From Bacteroidales bacterium (GTDB taxonomy: Bacteria; Bacteroidota; Bacteroidia; Bacteroidales; UBA7332), in assembly GCA_028687995.1 (NCBI GenBank), contig JAQTZA010000006.1:94486-158485 (forward strand): DNA of 64,000 nt, written 5' to 3'. Position numbers and translations under genes: made by a program. Position 1 is the first letter of the stretch. Each line of letters opens with the position of its first letter. Shown here in pieces: positions 25,900-34,088 of this stretch. Below the pieces are notes generated by a model. The model did not search any database and was not told the DNA's origin. It saw only the letters and a list, made by a program, of their open reading frames with translations.

Positions 25900-25938
25900 C
25901 AACCCTTTGTCAGTTTTGACGAGGGGTTGTTTGTTTTT
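25900..25938 (+). terminator. Terminator between guaB and nth
   Basis: An outer stem CAACCC/GGGTTG and an inner stem GTCA/TGAC are followed by TTTGTTTTT. It lies between convergent genes and serves guaB best. Confidence 0.65.
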
Positions 25939-25941
25939 AAC

Positions 25942-26589
25942 TCAGATGTCTTTAAACGTTTTCTGATAATAAACACAGAATTCAGTCAAGCCACACTCTT
26001 CGCATTTTGGCTTTCGAGCGATGCAAACATATCTTCCATGTAAAATGAGCCAATGATGAGCGATTGGTAATAGGTGATTGGGGAAATTCTTTACCAATAT
26101 TTTCTCTGTTTCGTAAGGGGTTTTCGAGTTTTTGGTCAGTCCAATGCGATTACTTACTCGAAAAACGTGTGTATCTACTGCCATCGCTGGTTTGTCGAAA
26201 ATGACCGATTGTATCACATTGGCAGTCTTTCGCCCAACACCAGGTAACTTCACCAACTCTTCGAGGGTGGAAGGCACCTCTCCGTTGTGTTTCTCGATCA
26301 ATAGTTTTGCCATACCCACCAAATATTTCGATTTACTACTTGGATAAGAGACGCTACGAATATAGTCGAATACATCATCAGGCGAACTCACAGCCAGAAT
26401 TTCGGGAGCTGGGAATGCATCGAATAATTTTGGTGTAATCATATTCACTCGTTTATCGGTACATTGCGCAGAGAGTATGACGGCAATCAATAATTGGTAT
26501 GGATTTGAATAGTGAAGCTCGGTCTCTGCTGCTGGCATATTCTGGCTAAACCATTCTATGGTGCGAGCATATCTCTCTTTTTGAGTCAT
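25942..26589 (-). CDS. nth: Endonuclease III (DNA glycosylase/AP lyase)
   Basis: A 215-aa base-excision repair enzyme that removes oxidised pyrimidines. The helix-hairpin-helix LPGVGRKTANV holds the catalytic Lys, and VDTHVFRVSNRIGL holds the catalytic Asp. The C-terminal cysteines C-x6-C-x2-C-x5-C (CIARKPKCEECGLTEFC) bind the [4Fe-4S] cluster. The ORF track starts 22 codons upstream; ATG 26589 (MTQKERYARTIEWF) gives the usual family length. Confidence 0.95.
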   Translation of the reverse strand: MTQKERYARTIEWFSQNMPAAETELHYSNPYQLLIAVILSAQCTDKRVNMITPKLFDAFPAPEILAVSSPDDVFDYIRSVSYPSSKSKYLVGMAKLLIEKHNGEVPSTLEELVKLPGVGRKTANVIQSVIFDKPAMAVDTHVFRVSNRIGLTKNSKTPYETEKILVKNFPNHLLPIAHHWLILHGRYVCIARKPKCEECGLTEFCVYYQKTFKDI

Positions 26590-26718
26590 GTTTCTGTGTT
26601 TATTAATTTCAATATTGTAAACGGCAAAAGTAACAAACAGTTTTTCACAATCCAATTTTCTTCCATTTTTGTCTATATAATAAGCATATTATCATCTGTT
26701 TAGTCTCATTTTAATAAT

Positions 26719-26753
26719 TTTGTTGGGCAATTATCATTAATTTTCTACATTTG
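26719..26753 (+). promoter_or_regulatory. Promoter of the 117-aa gene
   Basis: TTTG (26719-26722) and TACATTTG (26746-26753), spacer 23; a GTTG at 26722 gives a 20-base spacer. The ATG is 32 bases downstream. Confidence 0.5.
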
Positions 26754-26784
26754 TACATCTTATCAATTTATATCACTTGAAATC

Positions 26785-27138
26785 ATGGAAAAAAAGGTAT
26801 CATTTCAGACTAAAATTAAAAAACAGAGAGCTCAAATGGAGCGGTTTTTTACAGCAGAAGGTTTTACAATATCGAGAGATTACGCAGGCAATTTCAATCG
26901 GGGACTTGATCTTTATTACAAGGAGATAAAACCCAACTGTTTCTTTGTGTTTAGCAATAATCAATTTTCGTTAGAAAAAGAATTTGAGCGATTTGAGTTT
27001 AGTGTTGTAGAAGCTAACACGAAAGACGATTTTGTCTATAAACTTTTGCAAAAAGAGCCGAGAATTGTAGTTAAAACGTTCAAGCCAGACTTAAATATGC
27101 CTCTTTATGAGGAAGAGTTACAAAAAGCAATGGAATAA
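26785..27138 (+). CDS. Hypothetical cytoplasmic protein (117 aa)
   Basis: A small soluble protein with no signal or membrane segment. It is basic at the N-terminus (MEKKVSFQTKIKKQRAQMER) and mixed alpha/beta beyond, with KPNCFFVFSNNQF in the middle. I do not recognise it. A good promoter just upstream and the absence of any competing frame make it credible. It is followed by a gap of about 200 bases. Confidence 0.6.
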   Translation: MEKKVSFQTKIKKQRAQMERFFTAEGFTISRDYAGNFNRGLDLYYKEIKPNCFFVFSNNQFSLEKEFERFEFSVVEANTKDDFVYKLLQKEPRIVVKTFKPDLNMPLYEEELQKAME

Positions 27139-27342
27139 ATATAAGTCACCATCACATTCATTGAAGAAAATCACCTAATTTTTTCTATCTCTTTGATTAC
27201 TTAACAAATGCCGCTCAAAGGAAAGTTTATAGCACTTTTCCCCGCAATTTTAGCACACAATAAGTAAAACTGCTTTTGTAATTTACAAACAATACAGTCA
27301 GTCAATTTGTTTTGAGTAAATAGTTGGAATCATCTCTCTAAA

Positions 27343-27903
27343 ATGAAAGATAGAATGCAAAAATTTACTCAAAGCAGGTTGTTGATTTTCTTTTTTTTAT
27401 CAGGTTTATTGTTTCACTTGAATGCTCAACAATCAATGTTAGATGTAGGTGTTCGACTTCAAAAAACGGTAAATTTATATGTTGAAAATGGGTTTTCGGT
27501 TCAATATTCTCATCCACATTTTCTTTCTGATAAATTATATGTAGGCGCAAGTTTTGTGACGAGTCGCTTGGGTACTGCTTATCATTCAAACGCCATTCCA
27601 CAAGATAATTACATTGTATCTGCTTCGTGGCTTTTTCGAAAGAATCACCTGCTTCGACCTTTTGCGCGACTCAATTCCGGCTATTTTAGTGCCGACTATG
27701 GCGATCCTATTTTCGATGATTTATCTCAAAAATCCTTGTTGCTTTCTCCAGAGTTTGGAGTTACCATTCAGCCTCATATTCCATTGAAAATGTCTTTTTC
27801 TTTTGGTTATAACCTTATTGCTGGCGATGGTTTATCAGGGCCCGGTACGTTGTTCCCACTTTACCTTCAAACGACTATCTCATGGAACGTATTCAAAAAT
27901 TAA
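27343..27903 (+). CDS. Putative exported beta-barrel protein (186 aa)
   Basis: A signal peptide (about 1-29, ending LFHLNAQ) is followed by alternating amphipathic strands such as FGVTIQPHIPLKMSFSFGYNL, ending ISWNVFKN. This fits a small outer-membrane barrel. The family is not recognised. Its 3' end overlaps the start of the lipoprotein hydrolase by 22 bases, so the two form an operon. No clear promoter was found in the 204-base gap before it. Confidence 0.6.
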   Translation: MKDRMQKFTQSRLLIFFFLSGLLFHLNAQQSMLDVGVRLQKTVNLYVENGFSVQYSHPHFLSDKLYVGASFVTSRLGTAYHSNAIPQDNYIVSASWLFRKNHLLRPFARLNSGYFSADYGDPIFDDLSQKSLLLSPEFGVTIQPHIPLKMSFSFGYNLIAGDGLSGPGTLFPLYLQTTISWNVFKN

Positions 27904-28832
27904 CGGCGACAATAAGTTTGTTGGTGTCTCTTTTCCTATTCTCAGGATGCGATAAAACACCACCCATTACCAATACAATGCTCGATGGAGAAGTGCTATT
28001 TGATCCGTCACTATATCAACCCGAGTTTTACCTTGCATCTTATGCCCATCCCACACCTTCTGTAGCAGAGAAATCGAAGCCAATACTGATTGCTAGTCAT
28101 GGTTATAGTGCTTCAACTTTTGAGTGGAATGAGTTTCGAGATTGGTCGGTGGGCAAAGGTGATTATTATCTTTCGCAGGTGTTGCTTGGTGGTCACGGGC
28201 GCACCTATCTGGATTTCAAAAATGCGACATGGCACGACTGGCAAACATCCATCACCGATGAATACGAACGATTGGTAGCAAAAGGATATACCAATATCAG
28301 TTTTGTGGGTTCCTCCACGGGTGGTACATTGTTGCTTGAGTTGGTTTCGTCTGGCTATTTCAATGGAAAAGTAGCGCCGCGACATATTTTTCTCGTTGAT
28401 CCTATTGTCATTTCTTCCGATAAATCGTTGTCGTTAATTGGGTTGGTCGGCCCCATGTTGGGATATGTGGAAGCAGATAATACGACCGAAGAAGATAAAT
28501 ATTGGTATCACTACCGCCCACAAGAGACACTGCAGCAATTGATGAACGTGATTTCGAAAGTCAGAGTTGATTTGGAAAAAGGAGTAACACTTCCTGTTGG
28601 TACTTCCATGAAAATCTATAAATCGAAACACGATGCCACTGCCGATGCCGTAAGTGCGGTACTGATCTACCGTGGCGTGAAAACTGCTACTGCGTATAAA
28701 GTAGATATCGATATGGTGGAATCGAATCTGCACGTTTTTACAAGACTTTTGCTGCGCTCGAATGTGTCAGATGCAGACAAACAAAATCAAAAGGCAGCAT
28801 TTAATGATATATTGAATCGCGTGATCGAATAA
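27882..28832 (+). CDS. Alpha/beta-hydrolase lipoprotein
   Basis: A 316-aa protein with a lipoprotein signal (lipobox LFSGC, Cys23). The alpha/beta-hydrolase fold shows the oxyanion strand LIASHGYSAS and the nucleophile elbow GSSTGG (Ser in FVGSSTGG). A late Asp in KSKHDATADA and His in ESNLHVFTR could complete the triad. It is a likely envelope esterase or lipase; the substrate is unknown. It overlaps the preceding barrel gene, which suggests a paired role, for example a surface lipolytic protein with its outer-membrane partner. Confidence 0.75.
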   Translation: MERIQKLTATISLLVSLFLFSGCDKTPPITNTMLDGEVLFDPSLYQPEFYLASYAHPTPSVAEKSKPILIASHGYSASTFEWNEFRDWSVGKGDYYLSQVLLGGHGRTYLDFKNATWHDWQTSITDEYERLVAKGYTNISFVGSSTGGTLLLELVSSGYFNGKVAPRHIFLVDPIVISSDKSLSLIGLVGPMLGYVEADNTTEEDKYWYHYRPQETLQQLMNVISKVRVDLEKGVTLPVGTSMKIYKSKHDATADAVSAVLIYRGVKTATAYKVDIDMVESNLHVFTRLLLRSNVSDADKQNQKAAFNDILNRVIE

Positions 28833-28861
28833 AAAAGAGTGGTTTTTCGTTTTGATTTTCC

Positions 28862-28869
28862 TATTTTTG
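28862..28869 (+). promoter_or_regulatory. -7 element of the CDF gene
   Basis: TATTTTTG lies 24 bases before the ATG at 28894 and inside the extended frame of the ORF track, which supports the later start. Confidence 0.45.
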
Positions 28870-28893
28870 CAGAAACTGAAAAGTAAAACACGA

Positions 28894-29523
28894 ATGGCGC
28901 ACTCACATACACATCACGAGCAGAAAACAAAATGGGTAGTGATTCTCACTGCCGTAACGATGGTTGCCGAAATATTCTTCGGCATTTCGTCTCACTCTAT
29001 GGCACTTCTCGCCGATGGAATTCACATGGGTTCGCATGTATTGGCTATTGGCCTGAGTTGGGTAGCTTATGTTTTTGTGCGTAGAATTTCTGCTGGGGCT
29101 GCTTTTAGTGGGGATAGTAAGAAAATACTATCTCTTTCTGGATATAGCAGCGGTTTGTTGCTTCTCATCTTTGCCTTTTACATCTTGATTGAAGCGGTTG
29201 AGCGAATTTTCAATCCATCAACTATTCATTTTCAAGAAGCCATTCTGGTGGCATCCATTGGTTTGCTTGTTAATATCGCGAGCGCCTTTTTGTTGCATCA
29301 CGACCACGAGCAAACGGATCACAACATCAAAGCCGCTTATATTCATGTTCTTGCAGATGCCCTCACCAGCGTGGCAGCAATAGTTGGACTCCTAGCAGCG
29401 ATGCTTTGGAATTTGATATGGATGGATGCTCTTTGCGCCATTATTAGTTCTTTTGTTATTGTGAAATGGTCAGTTGGTCTCCTTAAGCAGGCAGGAAAAA
29501 CATTGCTCGATGTGAAAGGGTAA
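28894..29523 (+). CDS. Cation diffusion facilitator, short form without C-terminal domain
   Basis: A 209-aa inner-membrane cation/proton antiporter with six hydrophobic segments. The metal-site motifs are kept: MALLADGIHMGSH in helix 2 and HVLADALTS in helix 5, with a His-rich N-terminus (AHSHTHHE) and HHDHEQTDH between helices 4 and 5. The sequence resembles DmeF-type Co/Ni/Zn exporters. It stops right after helix 6 (KTLLDVKG), so the usual cytoplasmic metal-sensing domain of about 90 residues is absent, with no sign of it in other frames downstream. The ORF track's 14 extra residues are excluded because a promoter box lies in them. Confidence 0.85.
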   Translation: MAHSHTHHEQKTKWVVILTAVTMVAEIFFGISSHSMALLADGIHMGSHVLAIGLSWVAYVFVRRISAGAAFSGDSKKILSLSGYSSGLLLLIFAFYILIEAVERIFNPSTIHFQEAILVASIGLLVNIASAFLLHHDHEQTDHNIKAAYIHVLADALTSVAAIVGLLAAMLWNLIWMDALCAIISSFVIVKWSVGLLKQAGKTLLDVKG

Positions 29524-29537
29524 TCCGAGCGCCGTCA

Positions 29538-30311
29538 TTACTTACTCATTACCCTTACCCATAATGTGTCGGTCGCAAAAGCGGTAAAAATGCCTAATCC
29601 ATTCATGATATTAGTTGGTGGGTTGGTCAAGCTTTCAGAATTGCTTGAATATCGTTTGAATAGCTCCGAATATTCTTTATTTATATGAAATAAAACAATT
29701 CGATGCCAGCCATAGTTGCGGAAAGTTCGCTCTGTTAATCGCAACGAATCAGTTTGTGATGGTTCGAAATTTTTTGTTCGTGAAGAACCAAAATACGAAT
29801 CAATGGGATTTAGACTGGGATCTGTGAAATATATGGAGACAAAATAATAATTTGAATCTGGATTATTCCATTTGAGTGTAAGGATACTCATTGAGTCAGC
29901 TATATATGTTTTGTGAATATAAAAGTAATTTGTTGTGGAGTTGAAGTTCTCAGGTTTAGTTGGAGCTTTACAGGTTGCCGAAATCCGTTTGTTGTTATAA
30001 ACAAATGAAAGCGTGTATGTTTTCCCCTCTTTTGTAATAAGGGAAGAGCTGTATTTACCTTCTCCTTTAGAGGTAAGTTTGTACGATGCTTTATCATCAG
30101 AAATAAAGATGTCCAACCCTGAAATCGGTTCGTAAGTGGAGTCAGCTGAGTCGAAAACAAATTGTCGGGTTACTTTTATTGCTACAGAATCACCCACATT
30201 TAGAAAGGCCTGCACAACGACCTGATTTGTGTCGGCAGTCAGAATATTATCGTTGTTGCACGATATGGACAATAACAGTAAACTTAAAATCAAAAATATA
30301 AATGGTCTCAT
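29538..30311 (-). CDS. DUF4249 family lipoprotein
   Basis: A 257-aa protein with a lipoprotein signal (LLLLSISC, Cys18). A beta-rich body follows, with VVVQAFLNVGDSVAIKV near the start, typical of DUF4249, a family almost always encoded next to a TonB-dependent receptor in Bacteroidetes. It is probably a surface lipoprotein partner of the receptor encoded 18 bases upstream. The protein is shorter than many DUF4249 members. Confidence 0.8.
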   Translation of the reverse strand: MRPFIFLILSLLLLSISCNNDNILTADTNQVVVQAFLNVGDSVAIKVTRQFVFDSADSTYEPISGLDIFISDDKASYKLTSKGEGKYSSSLITKEGKTYTLSFVYNNKRISATCKAPTKPENFNSTTNYFYIHKTYIADSMSILTLKWNNPDSNYYFVSIYFTDPSLNPIDSYFGSSRTKNFEPSQTDSLRLTERTFRNYGWHRIVLFHINKEYSELFKRYSSNSESLTNPPTNIMNGLGIFTAFATDTLWVRVMSK

Positions 30312-30329
30312 TGGTTATTTGCTCATTGG

Positions 30330-33086
30330 TTAAAATTTAATACTAAAGTTCAAATTTGGAAGTATGCCCAGATAGTTGACGTCGGTTCTTACAACTTCGC
30401 TTTCCACAATTTCAAACTCTCTGTACCACACATTCTTACGATTGTAGAGATTGAATACAGAGAAATTAAGAGTGCAAGGATAGAGTTCTGAAATCTTGAA
30501 GTTATAAGTAGCAGCTATATCCAATCGATGATAATCTGGCAGTCGGTTTCCGTTTTTTATTGAAGCATTGAAATATTGTTTGACTGTACCGTCAGGCAAT
30601 GTTAGCTGGTAGATTCCTTCAGGTGAGGTGTATGGTTTACCCGAAGCGAAAATCCAATTTGCTGAGAAGTCCCAGTTGTGCCATTTGAAAGAATTGACCA
30701 CCTTAAATTCATTAGTCACATCGTTTGAAGCATAATAATCGTATCCGCCAAACGCATCGAAATTATTAATCGTTTCACTGATTGTATATCCAATCCAACC
30801 AGTATAATTGCCATATTTTTTTTGAAGAAGAAAATCAATTCCGCGGGAATATCCTTTTCCGGAATAAAACCTATTTTCGTAGTTCGTTGTCGTTGTTACG
30901 TTGCTCGACATCATTTCCGGGCCTCCGCCCACCTGTTGATCGAAACGAATAGAGTATTCAGAAATATTATCCAACCGTTTATAGTATGCCTCCATATCAA
31001 ACAGATAGTTTTTTGTTTCGTAAGCAACTCCTGCCACATATTGTACTGACGAGCTGATGGGCATCTGACTTCCATCGGAAAGCATCCAGAATTCCCGATT
31101 ACCCTGCATAATATCTTCGCGTGTCACTTTTTTTGCAAATTGATAATACTTCCCGGCAGATCCTTTTAGTTTAAATTGCTTGTTTATGTTATATGAGGTC
31201 GTGAGGCGAGGCTCGTAATATCTTTGATTCGTTAGGCTATAGTAATTGGCTCTTAATCCAGGACTTACCTCAAGTTTACTTTTCATAAATGTTATTTTAT
31301 CTTGCAGATATAAAGCTGATAAAGTTCCTTTATTATCTTTATTCAGAATAGTAGTCGTATCGTTTTGAATATAGGAATATTTCACATTATTGAATGTGTG
31401 ATCCAATCCAAAACAGAATAGGTTATTGTTCGTTAACTTATATTCCAAATCAATTTTGGCTGAATAATCTTCGAGACGATTATTTTCCTGAGAGCCACTG
31501 TTGATAGATACTAACGTGCTGCTTGAGTTATAGTAATGTCCTTTATTTGTACGGGTACGGTCGTTATAATAATCAGAATAACTGATCAGGGTATTAGCAT
31601 AAAGTCGATTTGTCCAGTTGCGCGACCACTTCATTGAAATACCGGTATTCCCCCACGACGTGAGATCTGTATTGCTTGTGTTTAGCTGAGAGAAACCTCC
31701 ACCACCAGGACCTCCACCAATATTCGGACTGAAATCATTGCTTAAATCGTCTTTTCCATTGTATAAACTAAACGAGATGATATCTTTTTGAGTGGGTCGA
31801 TAGGTTATTTTACTGTTTAAATCATAGAAATAGGAGGTTGCGCTAGTCGTGTTTGGCGATCTACCTCCTAGAGGGTTGGGCATGCTGGAGTTGTTTGCTC
31901 CGGAGGTTGCGCTGCTCTGCGAGGTAGCTTGTTTGTATATTAAATTGTATAATGGACTTTGCCAGCTGCGTCTGCCAGCAACGAGAAATGTTATTTTTTT
32001 TCCAATAGGAGTTTCGATAAAGGCGTTAGCCGACATTAGACTCAATTCAGCCGTTGTACTGAAATTTTTCTGATTACCATCTTTTCCAGTGATTTCGACA
32101 ACACTAGATAGTCGCCCGCCATATTTTGCATCGAATCCGCCTTTGTATAACTGTATATCTTTAATGGCGTTACTGTTGAATGCGCTGAAGAATCCAAATA
32201 GATGCTGTACATTGTAGATCGGTATCCCATCGTATAGCACCAGCGACTGATCGGGTGTGCCTCCACGGACATAAAGTCCGGATGAGTTCTCGTTGGCTGC
32301 GCTGATGCCGGGCATCAACTGAAAAGTGCGAAAAATATCCTTTTCGCCCAAACTCGGCAGCGTGTTCATTTTTAGTGGAGTCATCTTGATCATGCCCACC
32401 TTTTCGTTGGTTTGCAGCAAATCTTGTTTGTCAGCCATTACAACCACTTCACTCAATAATTCAGTATTAGGCTCAAGCTCTATGACCGTTTTTCGGATAG
32501 GGAAATTAGGAGTTAAATGAACTATTTTGGGCTTGTAGCCGATGTAGCTGAATGTGATGGAAGAAGTGTCGGTGGGTACTTTTAATAAGGTGAAATACCC
32601 ATCTACATTGGTTGATGTCCCGTTTGAAGTACCCTTAATTACAACGTTTACAAAAGGCAATGATTCATGAGAATCGCCATCCACTACAGTTCCGGAGAGA
32701 TTGAAATCGGTTTTAGATATAATATTTTTATACACTTCTGCCTTTTTTACGTTATTTTCCGCCAATTTTTCCCACTGGCTGATAATATATACAGCGCCGT
32801 CGTCTTTATTGATGTAATATTTTAGTTTGTTACCGTTGCAAATCACATACTTTACAAAACTTTCTACCGAACGTTCAAAGGGAGGGCTATCAATATTGAT
32901 TGCTTTGGCGGCTTCCCGATTGAATTTAAACACGATCCCTTTTTCCTTGCCGATTTTATCCAACACTTGATCCATAGTGCCTATGTACCATCCACTAATA
33001 TGAATAGAGTCTAGCTTGATTTGAGCCGAAAGTTGAGCTGATGTAACAAGAAGTGCTATTATTATCAATCTGATTATTTGTTTCAT
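30330..33086 (-). CDS. STN-domain TonB-dependent outer-membrane receptor
   Basis: A 918-aa receptor. A signal peptide (to about 21) is followed by an STN domain (about 45-105), a carboxypeptidase-regulatory-like beta domain (about 131-215, with GTVVDGDSHESLPFVNV), a plug (about 235-350, LYVRGGTPDQSLVLYDGIPIY) and a 22-strand barrel ending in an aromatic residue (LPNLNFSIKF). STN-bearing receptors normally signal through FecR/ECF pairs, but none adjoins here. It forms a two-gene operon with DUF4249. A glycine-rich loop (IGGGPGGGGF) lies in the barrel region. The ligand is unknown. Confidence 0.9.
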   Translation of the reverse strand: MKQIIRLIIIALLVTSAQLSAQIKLDSIHISGWYIGTMDQVLDKIGKEKGIVFKFNREAAKAINIDSPPFERSVESFVKYVICNGNKLKYYINKDDGAVYIISQWEKLAENNVKKAEVYKNIISKTDFNLSGTVVDGDSHESLPFVNVVIKGTSNGTSTNVDGYFTLLKVPTDTSSITFSYIGYKPKIVHLTPNFPIRKTVIELEPNTELLSEVVVMADKQDLLQTNEKVGMIKMTPLKMNTLPSLGEKDIFRTFQLMPGISAANENSSGLYVRGGTPDQSLVLYDGIPIYNVQHLFGFFSAFNSNAIKDIQLYKGGFDAKYGGRLSSVVEITGKDGNQKNFSTTAELSLMSANAFIETPIGKKITFLVAGRRSWQSPLYNLIYKQATSQSSATSGANNSSMPNPLGGRSPNTTSATSYFYDLNSKITYRPTQKDIISFSLYNGKDDLSNDFSPNIGGGPGGGGFSQLNTSNTDLTSWGNTGISMKWSRNWTNRLYANTLISYSDYYNDRTRTNKGHYYNSSSTLVSINSGSQENNRLEDYSAKIDLEYKLTNNNLFCFGLDHTFNNVKYSYIQNDTTTILNKDNKGTLSALYLQDKITFMKSKLEVSPGLRANYYSLTNQRYYEPRLTTSYNINKQFKLKGSAGKYYQFAKKVTREDIMQGNREFWMLSDGSQMPISSSVQYVAGVAYETKNYLFDMEAYYKRLDNISEYSIRFDQQVGGGPEMMSSNVTTTTNYENRFYSGKGYSRGIDFLLQKKYGNYTGWIGYTISETINNFDAFGGYDYYASNDVTNEFKVVNSFKWHNWDFSANWIFASGKPYTSPEGIYQLTLPDGTVKQYFNASIKNGNRLPDYHRLDIAATYNFKISELYPCTLNFSVFNLYNRKNVWYREFEIVESEVVRTDVNYLGILPNLNFSIKF

Positions 33087-33142
33087 TCTTCGAAGTAGTA
33101 TATCTGGTTCGGTTTGGAGTGTTAATGAGATTATTTAACAAT

Positions 33143-33168
33143 ACGGGTGGAAACGCCTTTCCACCCGT
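33143..33168 (-). terminator. Hairpin separating the two outer-membrane operons
   Basis: An 11-bp perfect stem ACGGGTGGAAA / TTTCCACCCGT with a CGCC loop lies between the Gly/Met-rich gene and the STN receptor gene. The T tract on the minus strand is weak, so partial termination or mRNA stabilisation is possible. Confidence 0.6.
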
Positions 33169-33230
33169 CTCTACCCATTTGAGATAGTTAACATTAGTTT
33201 AATATTAGAGAAAAACTGCTGTTTGTAGAG

Positions 33231-34070
33231 TTATTGTTGATTGGTTATTAAGATGTTGTTTTTGAAAAACAATTTTCCTTGATTACCCATCATTAGGCCA
33301 TCGGGGCTCATTCCACCCATCGGTCCCCCAGGCCCCATTCCTTCAGCTGGTCTACCCTGAGGCATGTCGCCGTGTGTCATCTCGGGCATTTGAGGCGTGT
33401 TTAGATTCACAAATAGCGCAATTTCTTTTTCAATAATTTTGGATAAATCATAGTTTGTGCCAAAAAGTTGTGTCAGTGGAACTCGCATTTCGAGAATCAT
33501 TTGATTTGCTTCATTCCATCGTATTTGAAAAGCAATTTCACCATTATCACCAGCGGTGATAGGCTCTTTCCGAGCAATAAGACCTTCTGTTTCAATCGTT
33601 GGCTTCGAGATAAGATACGATTGTTTGATTGGTTCAATGCTTGGCATTTGATGCTTATCAGATTGTCGGGTAGTCGGGTCAAATTGACGCTGCGAATTAC
33701 CTTCACCGGGCTCATGAGGAAATTCAGGTCTTTCAAGCGACTTTCCATTCAAGTGAAAAGTTGCCGTAATCTTGGGCTTCATTTTCGTTTTCAACCGAAT
33801 GTCCATTCCATTCATCATCAGATTTATCTGAGTTGGGGTTTCTATTGCTTCAAAAGCGAGGTAAAGAAACTTCTCATCGTTGGCGAAGTCGTATTTTATT
33901 CTGCTGTTTTTGTCGTAGGAGCGAAGGTTTCCATGCCATTCATCTATTTTGCCATCAATTGTTGCATTTTTTTGCCAACAAGCGCTGTTTTGACCATTTG
34001 CCAAAGTTGATAGGATGATGCTAAATGCAAATGCACTCACCTGTTTTAATTGACTCTTCCATTTCATCAT
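33231..34070 (-). CDS. Exported CBM9-like protein with Gly/Met-rich tail
   Basis: A 279-aa protein with a signal peptide (to about 26, ANGQ). A beta-sandwich-like domain follows, opening with ATIDGKIDEW, a pattern seen in carbohydrate-binding module 9-like folds. A low-complexity segment near the C-terminus (PQGRPAEGMGPGGPMGGMSP) is rich in Gly, Met and Pro. I do not recognise a named family. It is 18 bases downstream of the barrel receptor gene in the same operon. Met-rich stretches can bind copper, but a flexible spacer is equally possible. Confidence 0.6.
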   Translation of the reverse strand: MMKWKSQLKQVSAFAFSIILSTLANGQNSACWQKNATIDGKIDEWHGNLRSYDKNSRIKYDFANDEKFLYLAFEAIETPTQINLMMNGMDIRLKTKMKPKITATFHLNGKSLERPEFPHEPGEGNSQRQFDPTTRQSDKHQMPSIEPIKQSYLISKPTIETEGLIARKEPITAGDNGEIAFQIRWNEANQMILEMRVPLTQLFGTNYDLSKIIEKEIALFVNLNTPQMPEMTHGDMPQGRPAEGMGPGGPMGGMSPDGLMMGNQGKLFFKNNILITNQQ

Positions 34071-34088
34071 TGTATGTATTTTATTGTT

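Noticed and set aside
33468-34010. Plus-strand 180-aa ORF
   Set aside because: Antisense to the exported CBM9-like gene, no promoter and no recognisable domain.
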